Part shown: piece by piece, positions 16,001 to 22,011 of the stretch | Position numbering within the stretch: the stretch's first letter is position 1 | Layout: each line of letters starts with the position of its first letter | NCBI RefSeq assembly: GCF_900177425.1 | Contig: NZ_LT840184.1 | Span: 1,453,487-1,517,486 of the forward strand | Length of the DNA: 64,000 bases | DNA from: Paenibacillus uliginis N3/975 | GTDB lineage: Bacteria; Bacillota; Bacilli; Paenibacillales; Paenibacillaceae | Reading direction: 5' to 3' | Made by a program: the position numbers and the translations under genes | Notes under the pieces: model-generated | What the model was told of the DNA's origin: nothing | The model's database searches: none | The model's input: only the letters and a program-made list of their open reading frames with translations

Positions 16001-17547
16001 ATTTTTATCGTATGGGCGGAGATTCTATCAAAGCAATTCAAGTTACCTCAAAGCTTCGAGAGTTGAACTATCAGGTAAAAGTTCAGGATATTATGACATA
16101 CCCAACAATTTCAGAATTGGCTATGAAGCTGAAAGAAGGCGGGGAATTCATGGTTCCTCAAGAAACTTGTGAGGGGGAAGTCGGCCCACTTCCTATAGTG
16201 TCTTGGTTCTTTGAGCAAAAGTTTCAAAATGTTCATCACTGGAATCAATCGGTTTTTCTCAAAATAAAAAAAATGCTAGATGTTCAAATGCTAGAGTGCA
16301 TTCTAGTTAAACTTGTTCAACATCACGATTCATTACGGTTAAACTATGATAGTCAATCAGAGTCACTATACTATAATCAGAAGCATTGGATACCTACTGA
16401 GATGGTATATCATTATGATCTGTCTAGGTATAATGTGGCAGAGCAACAAACCCTAATTAAATCGATTGGGAAAAAACTAAAAGCTAGTATGAATATTGAA
16501 TCAAGCATATTATTTAAGGCAGGTCTTATTGATTGCGGGAGCGACAGAGGCCTATATTTACTCCTGACTGCCCACCACTTGGTTATTGATGCAATTTCTT
16601 GGAGAATACTGTTGGAGGACTTTGCAAGACTTTATGTTCAACTTGCAGAAAATCAAGCATTAATCCTGCCTTTGAAAACGCACTCAATTCAACGGTGGTC
16701 TGAGTGTATGAATAGCTTTAAAGAAAATGAAGGTATGGTGGACTTGGCATACTGGAATAAAGAAACGGAAATCGATTTTTCATTAACCACCACTACTCTG
16801 AATCAAGATGAATACCCGGCTGTAAAGGAAACCATATCACAAAGTCTTACAATTCCAGAAACGGAAACATTGTTGACCACAGCTAATATAGCCTATAATA
16901 CAAAACCTCAGGAGTTATTAGTAACAGCTTTAGTACAGACGTTAGCTCAATTTACGAATATCGATGAGATTCTTATTGAATTAGAAGGACATGGTCGGGA
17001 AAATCTTGATTCTAATGTAGACATTACCCGCACCGTTGGATGGTTTACATCGATATATCCGGTCCATTTTAAATGGAAAGAGCAAGCGCTAGACAAGCAG
17101 ATTGTATCAACTAAAGAAAAGTTGCGAAATATCCCACGGAATGGGATAGGTTACGGGGCTTTGAAATATTTAACAACAACAATCTCGCAACCTCAGAATA
17201 AACGAGTTAGATTTAATTATTTAGGTCAGTTTGAGCAGAATACGTACGAAAATGTCTTTGAAATTTCAGACGCAAGTTTGACTGGGGAAGATATAGCAGT
17301 TGAAAATGAAATGACTGCAATGATTGATATTGTAGCCTTAGTACTAGAGAAAGAGTTGCGAATAGCTGTTACCTATTCGAATCATCAATTTGATTTGAAT
17401 GAAATGACTGGATTCGCAACATTATTTGCTAATAACCTTAAGCTTCTTGTCAAGTATTGCAATGGAAAAGAGATTCAGGGATACACACCTTCTGATTTTG
17501 ACGCCGTAGATCTTTCTCAAGAAGAGCTTGAGATGCTCTTTGAATAG
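13051..17547 (+). CDS. NRPS initiation module C(starter)-A(Asn)-PCP-E, probable N-acyl-D-Asn prodrug starter
   Basis: A complete 1,498-residue synthetase. The N-terminal condensation domain begins 'YPLTHPQIRIWYIEQ', typical of fatty-acyl starter C domains of Paenibacillus lipopeptides, with HHIISDG at 139-145. The A domain has a3 at residue 602 and specificity residues, aligned by eye to GrsA, of D-L-T-K-I-G-E-V-G, the established asparagine code. PCP Ser992 lies in MGGDSIKA, the GGDS form usual before epimerases. The E domain has WFFEQ, HHLVID (1175-1180) with SWRIL, VGWFTS and RFNYLG. C-A-T-E modules for asparagine start colibactin (ClbN), zwittermicin and xenocoumacin (XcnA), where N-acyl-D-Asn is a prodrug cap later cut off by a dedicated peptidase. 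Start confirmed by GGGAGG. It ends without a release domain, so it passes the chain to another synthetase. Confidence 0.93.
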   Translation: MNDNKAVYPLTHPQIRIWYIEQQYPHTSIHHLGGLVKICGVPDLSVLEQAIQLCIQKNEGLRLQMIELKGQPYQKVDHPVKGKFDYVDFSTNPHSAEEECKKWVKEKMASPFILLNSPLYYFALCKVAENKYGYLIKLHHIISDGWTMNILTKQISEYYTQLLKDESIDLQVEHSYLAYIEQEQAYLTSKRFSQNKQFWKERFDDLPESSYERISDGIAGKRMTYELSPVLSTKLREYTQRNRFSINAFFNSLMMLYIHKMTQQTDIIIGSPVLNRSGQAERKMIGMFTSTMPFRLKLDTKETLLNVIQKANKELLSCFFNQKYPFDLFVQDIELQKKGRDRLFHVCVNYYSTNLVNTLAGIPLENKEVHNGNQLYSLQMVIKEWSDQNVITLHYDYKIDDYRDKEIDRMHRYMMYLMEQIISNDEITVSEVSLLSPKEEQHLLYEWNNPEYDNVEYGTIQQYFEEQVAKTPDHIALIFEEKQITYRELNEKSNQLARLLRSKNVANDCPVAILGNHSPEIIIAMLAVLKAGSCYLPIDPKYPVDRIQYILNDANVAILLTDDCYEPELKYQGEVIRIDEGNNYVGDRSNLNSINNSNDLAYIIYTSGSTGKPKGVMVHHEGVLNYIFWASEQYIHSQNETFAFYSSIAFDLTVTSIFTPLLNGNSIVIYESNNQEFILERILQDNRTHIIKMTPGHLSLLAKLNVDKSAIRCIIVGGEELKTNVSSQIYDAFRGQVDIYNEYGPTETVVGCMIHRYDRQQDINVSVPIGRPIKNIQIYLLDQNMKLVPPGACGEIYISGMGVARGYLGRETLTEERFLPSPFKEGSKVYKTGDLGRLLENETIEYLGRIDQQVKINGYRIETGEIEHYLLANDKISEAAVIAIHEGGDTAYLTAFIVPKIDIFIIEIRSYLAELLPYYMLPSVYKFIKNIPLNKNGKVDKFVLNEKIKMDTIIDEDGRNDTELTICNIYKEVLNISKVSIHDHFYRMGGDSIKAIQVTSKLRELNYQVKVQDIMTYPTISELAMKLKEGGEFMVPQETCEGEVGPLPIVSWFFEQKFQNVHHWNQSVFLKIKKMLDVQMLECILVKLVQHHDSLRLNYDSQSESLYYNQKHWIPTEMVYHYDLSRYNVAEQQTLIKSIGKKLKASMNIESSILFKAGLIDCGSDRGLYLLLTAHHLVIDAISWRILLEDFARLYVQLAENQALILPLKTHSIQRWSECMNSFKENEGMVDLAYWNKETEIDFSLTTTTLNQDEYPAVKETISQSLTIPETETLLTTANIAYNTKPQELLVTALVQTLAQFTNIDEILIELEGHGRENLDSNVDITRTVGWFTSIYPVHFKWKEQALDKQIVSTKEKLRNIPRNGIGYGALKYLTTTISQPQNKRVRFNYLGQFEQNTYENVFEISDASLTGEDIAVENEMTAMIDIVALVLEKELRIAVTYSNHQFDLNEMTGFATLFANNLKLLVKYCNGKEIQGYTPSDFDAVDLSQEELEMLFE

Positions 17548-17591
17548 AATAAACAAAGATCAAGACTTCTTAACATTTTCGAGAGACACCC

Positions 17592-17660
17592 TTTCTAGGT
17601 ATAGTGATTGGTTAAGCCATTCGCTTTACTGAGTGAAAAGGTGTTTTCTATTTGTTTTAG
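17592..17660 (+). terminator. Possible stem-loop between the Asn-module NRPS and the serine-kinase gene
   Basis: ACACCCTTT pairs with AAAAGGTGT about 50 bases later, with one mismatch, followed by TTTTC and more Ts. The long loop also contains the short hairpin TGGTTAAGCCA. It could be a weak terminator or attenuator between the two genes. Confidence 0.35.
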
Positions 17661-17694
17661 ATCGTTTTTAAAATATATAGATTAAGGAGACAGT

Positions 17695-18453
17695 ATGATT
17701 GACTTGAGAACCTCACTAAAGCTGTTACCTGTTGACAACATTAAAATGCATGAAAGTTTTCAACCAACCAGATTGGAAAAAACAATGTCAGCTATATTAA
17801 ATGAAAAAGTATTGATAAACCCTATAGTCACAACCAGGATCAATGAAAGCGATTATATGATAATTGATGGAGTACATCGCTACCTGTCTTTAAAAGAACT
17901 TGGTTTTAAAACAGTTGCTTGCCAAATAGTAAACGAAGTTGATGCGAAGCTTAATATGTGGTCTCATCTTGTAAAAGCGGGTAAATCGCTAAAAGCTATT
18001 ACGGACAAAAATTTGATAAAAGTGGAAAATGAGATTAATAATAAAAGGTTTGTTTTTAAAATAACGGACTCTAAACAAAAAACTTTGTATTTTTATTTGG
18101 ATAATGACAAAAACATAATGAATTTTGTTGATGCAATGCACTATGTTGTTGCAAGGTATGACTGTACATGTTTCACAAGAGTTAGTCAAATGAATAAGAG
18201 TGAGATTGATGAAGAAGACGTACTTGTAGAGTTTTGTGATTTTAATTTAAAAGAAATAAACAGTCTAATTTTTAATGAGGTTCACTTACCAACTGGTGTA
18301 ACTCATTTTTCTATAAATAATAGACTGCTAAATTTAAAAATCCCTTTAAAATTTATGGAATCCAATATTAGTGAAAGTGATTGGCAAGGTTTTATTCAAT
18401 CTACTCAAGAGAAGTTAAGATATTATCCAGAATCAATATATTTTTGTGAATAG
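17695..18453 (+). CDS. SbnI-like free L-serine kinase (ParB/sulfiredoxin fold), diaminopropionate supply
   Basis: A 252-residue protein that matches, along its whole length, my recollection of SbnI from staphyloferrin B biosynthesis: 'LKLLPVDNIKMHESFQPTRLEKT', the ParB-box 'YMIIDGVHRYLSLKELG', 'PTGVTHFSINNRLLNLKIPL' and the C-terminal 'RYYPESIYF'. SbnI phosphorylates free L-serine to O-phospho-L-serine, the substrate of SbnA and SbnB, which make L-2,3-diaminopropionate (Dap). The catalytic region around DGVHR is preserved. AAGGAGA precedes the ATG. SbnA- and SbnB-like genes are not in the window and would be expected elsewhere in the cluster. A plain ParB partition protein is unlikely because no centromere-binding helix-turn-helix follows. 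Confidence 0.82.
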   Translation: MIDLRTSLKLLPVDNIKMHESFQPTRLEKTMSAILNEKVLINPIVTTRINESDYMIIDGVHRYLSLKELGFKTVACQIVNEVDAKLNMWSHLVKAGKSLKAITDKNLIKVENEINNKRFVFKITDSKQKTLYFYLDNDKNIMNFVDAMHYVVARYDCTCFTRVSQMNKSEIDEEDVLVEFCDFNLKEINSLIFNEVHLPTGVTHFSINNRLLNLKIPLKFMESNISESDWQGFIQSTQEKLRYYPESIYFCE

Positions 18454-18540
18454 CAATCGTTAAGAAGAATTTGGCGGGTCTGTCAATTATTTTGTGTAAA
18501 CTCAATTACCAAGGAATTCCCCCGAGGGGGAATCGGTGAG
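18454..18540. other. Junction with possible IS end and G/C-rich palindrome
   Basis: After the kinase stop come 'GGCGGGTCTGTCAATTATTT' and 'TGTGTAAAC', which recalls the terminal repeats of IS256-type elements (from memory, uncertain). Then a hairpin ATTCCCCC-GA-GGGGGAAT (18516-18533) lies just before the first homology to the IS110-type transposase. Such hairpins are typical landing sites for IS110/IS1111 elements. Confidence 0.3.
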
Positions 18541-19761
18541 TCGGTGCAGACATCGCAAAGAAAACGCATGTTGCAAGAGCCATCGATTTCCGAGAGATTG
18601 AGCTAGGTAAGGATTGCGTGTTTCACAACGATCATGCAGGCTTATCTAAGTTAGTGAAGAGGATGAAGGAGCTCAATCAGCAACATACCAAGACTAACGT
18701 CATCTTGGGCATTGAGCCAACTGGACACTACTGGTTTCCGCTAGCAGAATACTTGTAGCATGAAGGAATTTGTGTGGTGGTTGTAAATCCTTATCATGTC
18801 AGCAGAACGAAAGAGCTTGAAGATAGTTCACCAACGAAAAACGACTGCTAAAGTCATAGCGGACTTAGTGCGAAGTGGCAGATATACTGAGCCTAAGTTA
18901 CCGACGAAAGAATAAGCAGACTTAAGGATTCTGATGAATACTCGTGAGAAATTGGTGAATAGCCAAGGACAAGTCGAACGACGAATTCAGAATTGGCTGG
19001 ATCGCTTTTTCCCTGAGTACTCAGAGGTATTTAAAGTGTGGGAAGGTAAAGCGTCACTCATTACCCTGCATGATTTTCCAACTCCAGATGAATCGTAGCA
19101 AAGGGCGCATTTGCGATCCTTAGACGTTGGAAACAAGACGTAAAACGAGCTGTGGGAATGAAAAGAGCAGAGGAACTGGTTCAAGTAGCTAACCACTCCA
19201 TTGGTTTATCAGAGGGTTTAAGCGGTGCTTGATTAGAACTTAAATTTTGCTTGTGCAATACGAGATGTATGCTAGACAACTTGAAGAACTGATGGAGCAA
19301 GTCGAACGAGTGCTAGAACAGATTCCAGGTACAACAGAAATGTTGACGATACCAAGGAAATAGAAATAGTTACATTAGCTGGGTTCTTGGCAGAAGTCGG
19401 AGACTTGAGTAGCTATGAGCATGAACAGCAGATTATACGGCTAGCAGGCCTAAATCTGAAAGAGAACAGTACTGGTAAAAAGAAAGGTAAATCGACTATA
19501 ACCAAACGGGGGCGATCTCGATTACGTGCATTACTGTTTCGAGCAGTGATGCCAATGGTAGCGAGTAACCCAGAGTTTAAAGCATTGCACTGTTATCTGA
19601 CAACCCGAAACCAGAATCCATTAAAGAAGAAACAGTCAATTGTAGCTTTATACGGCAAACTGATACGGGTGCTGCACACATTGGGAACAAAGCAGAAAGT
19701 ATACAACGCAAATGATGTATTAGGTCCATTAAGACAAAAACAGCTACAGTTTGCTGCTTAA
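18540..19761 (+). mobile_element. Decayed IS110/IS1111-family insertion sequence (transposase pseudogene)
   Basis: Translation gives 'VGADIAKKTHVARAIDF', then 'VILGIEPTGHYWFPLAEYL' ending in an in-frame TAG near 18757. Frameshifts and stops follow, and the C-terminal transposase domain is readable from 19387 to 19761 (AGLNLKENSTGKKKG..ITKRGRSRLRALLFRAVMPM..NPEFKALHCYL). These are the DEDD-type N terminus and the transposase-20 C terminus of the IS110 family. No terminal inverted repeats are seen, as expected for the family. Multiple lesions mean it is inactive. Confidence 0.85.
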
Positions 19762-20060
19762 CGATTCAAACTAACGCAAATACTCAAAACTTTGAATAGA
19801 ACGAAATAAACGACAAAAGAAGCACGGAGCAGCCGTAGAAAATATTCCGTAAGGGCAACGACCCAGTATAGGAGCAAGAAACGGCGTCCACCTCTTGAGA
19901 GGCAGAACGAAGGAATGTAAGGGCATAGACCCAGCGTGATATGGGAGGGTAAGCTGTCGAGGGAACGGTGTGGATATTCAAGGTGCGGTCATACAACAAC
20001 ACCCATTGATTGGAAACATAGATCCAACCTCTATTCTCGCATAGGCTTTTCCAGAAAATT
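19762..20060 (+). other. Non-coding 3' flank of the IS110-type element (candidate bridge-RNA region)
   Basis: About 300 bases without a gene lie between the transposase stop and the carrier-protein leader. They are G-rich, with short self-complementary blocks (for example 'CACCTCTTGAGAGG'). The 5' non-coding part of the element is under 100 bases, so if it carried a bridge RNA it would be on this side, as in the IS1111 subgroup. No structure was computed. Confidence 0.3.
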
Positions 20061-20170
20061 ATGTGACAACTCCATGACTTATTTACCTTTCTTAAGAGTC
20101 GATTGTTGAAAATCTAAGAATGAGTGAGTAAATGCGAGAAAACGTTAATTTATAGTGGGGGGAATAAAAT

Positions 20171-20413
20171 ATGCACAGTTTAGAAAAGAGCATAACAAAA
20201 ATTGTTTTAGATGTTCTAGAATTTCATGAAGAGGAAATTGGGATACATGATTGCCTAGAAAATTATGGGATGGATTCAATTAAGTTTATAATGATTTCCG
20301 TTCAAATTGAGAATATGTTAGATATAAGTATTGCGGATGAAAAACTGTTATTGGATAATTTTTCTACTCTAGAATCTATTATAAATCTTGTGAAAGAAAG
20401 TAAAAAGAACTAA
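20171..20413 (+). CDS. Stand-alone acyl/peptidyl carrier protein
   Basis: An 80-residue type-II carrier protein. The 4'-phosphopantetheine attachment site is the serine of GMDSIKF (residue 38), inside the usual four-helix pattern, with 'DNFSTLESIINLVK' as the last helix. GGGGGGA lies 7 bases before the ATG. The broken copy at 12669 shows that a second carrier once sat in front of the Asn-module synthetase. A free carrier could supply an unusual building block or fatty acyl chain, or serve the PCP whose A domain is degenerate. It is separated from the rest of the cluster by the IS remnant but shares its A+T-rich composition. Confidence 0.9.
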   Translation: MHSLEKSITKIVLDVLEFHEEEIGIHDCLENYGMDSIKFIMISVQIENMLDISIADEKLLLDNFSTLESIINLVKESKKN

Positions 20414-20483
20414 TTTGGTTTCATTAAAATATTTGTGGTTAGCAATTAGCTTGTCAGATTTCAAATGAAGAATATGTAAAAAA

Positions 20484-20520
20484 TATTATGTGATCTCATC
20501 TTGTAAAAGCAGGTGAATCA
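20484..20520 (+). pseudogene. Short duplicated fragment of the SbnI-like gene
   Basis: The 37 bases behind the carrier gene ('TGTGATCTCATCTTGTAAAA' region) match 17952-17988 inside the serine-kinase gene with about five differences. Both the carrier gene and this fragment are therefore relics of a duplicated carrier/kinase neighbourhood. The rest of 20414-20590 shows nothing recognisable. Confidence 0.6.
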
Positions 20521-20589
20521 TAACAAGTGTTCTTGGATTAGAGTTACTGTAAAGGTGTAGAAACTGCCTTTATAGTTGAACAAAAGGGA

Positions 20590-21744
20590 TTCATGTCAAT
20601 CCAATTAAAAGCAAAGCCAACAAAGGCTCGGCGGGAGTTGATGGAGAAACACTTGCAGAAATCGAAAAGCAAGGAGAACATCTCTTTATCCATGAATGCC
20701 AGCGAGTACTCAAGGAAGGTGAGTACCACCCTCAGCCTGTTAGACGACATTACATCCCAAGGAAAGACGGGAAGCAAAGACCGCTCGGGATTCCCACCGT
20801 TCGGGACCGCGTAATACAGATGGCAACGAAACTGGTGAATGAACCAATCTTTGAAGCGGATTTCCAGGAATCCTCCTACGGATTTAGGCCAAAGCGAAGC
20901 GCGAAACAAGCGTTCGACCGAATTCGGAAAGCATGCAACCGCAAAGGTAATTGGGTAGTTGACGTCGACATCCAAGGCTACTTCCAACATTAATCAAGAG
21001 AAACTCATGAAGCTGATGGAAATGCGAACCAGCGACAGGCATTCTTGAAACTCGTGAGGAAGTGGCTAAATGCAGGCGTAATGGAGGAAGGAAAGGTTAG
21101 GCGCTCAGACTTGGGTACACCGCAAGGCGGGGTCATTTCACCACTCTTGGCGAATATCTACTTGAACTACTTCGACATACTGTGGGAACGACATGGAAGC
21201 GGAATCGGGGAACTTACGCGTTACGCAGATGACCTCGTAGTCGTGTGCAAAACGAAGAAAGAAGCAGACCGGGTGTATAAACTGATAGAAGCTATCATGG
21301 AGCGTCTGGAATTAACACTGCACCCGACCAAGACGCGCATTGTCGGACTATGGACAGGAGAAGACGGTTTCGACTTTCTAGGGATGCATCATCGGAAGAC
21401 GAAGGCCGAAACTTCCAAAGGACAGGTGTACTACACAACACAACAATGGTTGACTCGGGAAGCGGAGGAACGGATCCGGGAAGTGGTAAAGGATCGTCTT
21501 GCCCCACCAAACATGCGGCACAAGTCATTTCTTGATCACGTGAAATTTGAATCCGAAGATTCAGGGGTGGCGAAACTACTACTACACAGCCTACAGTGGG
21601 CGAAAGCTAGCAAAGTTGGATTGGTACATCCTACAGCGATTTACAAGGTGGTATGCCAGAAAGCGACAGCGCAGAGGTTGGATGAGTTCGTTTCGAGAAG
21701 TTAAATATCTTGCCAGTCAATGTGGGCTCAAAACGCTCTTGTAA
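20590..21744 (+). mobile_element. Group II intron reverse transcriptase/maturase, frameshifted and 5'-truncated
   Basis: Three frames together rebuild an LtrA-type protein: 'SKANKGSAGVDGETLAEIE..PVRRHYIPRKDGKQRPLGIPT..SSYGFRPKRSAKQAF' (20590-20996), 'LGTPQGGVISPLLANIYLN..LTRYADDLVVV' (21045 onward, with the catalytic YADD), and the maturase X domain 'MNPKIQGWRNYYYTAYSGRKLAKLDWYI' (21547-21744). There is a stop just after GYFQH, and indels near 20995, 21040 and 21540. The N-terminal RT-0 region and the intron 5' end are missing. The element is dead. Confidence 0.9.
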
Positions 21745-21771
21745 TCTGCATGCACATGAATGACGAATATC

Positions 21772-21840
21772 GGAAAGCCGTATGAGGGAAAACCTCACGT
21801 ACGGTTTGATGAGGAGGGGCAGAATGTTCTGCCCTTTACT
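21772..21840 (+). ncRNA. Group II intron domains V and VI (3' end)
   Basis: The catalytic domain V signature is present: 'GAAAGCCGTATGAGGGAAAA' followed by 'CCTCACGTACGGTTT', giving the AGCCGTATG/CACGTACGGTT stem with GAAA-type loop. It is followed by GGGCAGAA-TG-TTCTGCCC (21817-21834), a perfect 8-base stem in the position of domain VI. This marks the 3' end of the intron whose maturase lies just upstream. Confidence 0.75.
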
Positions 21841-22011
21841 CTAGTGGAATTGCCTAAGGGAGATAAACCCCTAAGGGCGTTCCGCGCGCAGAAATCCGAC
21901 AGTAATGGTTACTTCCCCCCTTATTCATCAAAAAATGAATTAGACCGCTTCCCGAATGCAGTATTCGAGAAACGGCCATGAGACAGAACTCTATTTTACT
22001 CTTTTTGCCAT
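21841..22011. other. Intergenic stretch, nothing recognised
   Basis: Between the intron 3' end and the P-type ATPase stop I see no convincing gene, terminator or repeat. Confidence 0.4.

Noticed and set aside
17695..18453. ParB chromosome or plasmid partition protein
   Set aside because: Only the ParB/Srx fold is shared; the centromere-binding helix-turn-helix is absent and the C-terminal half matches SbnI.
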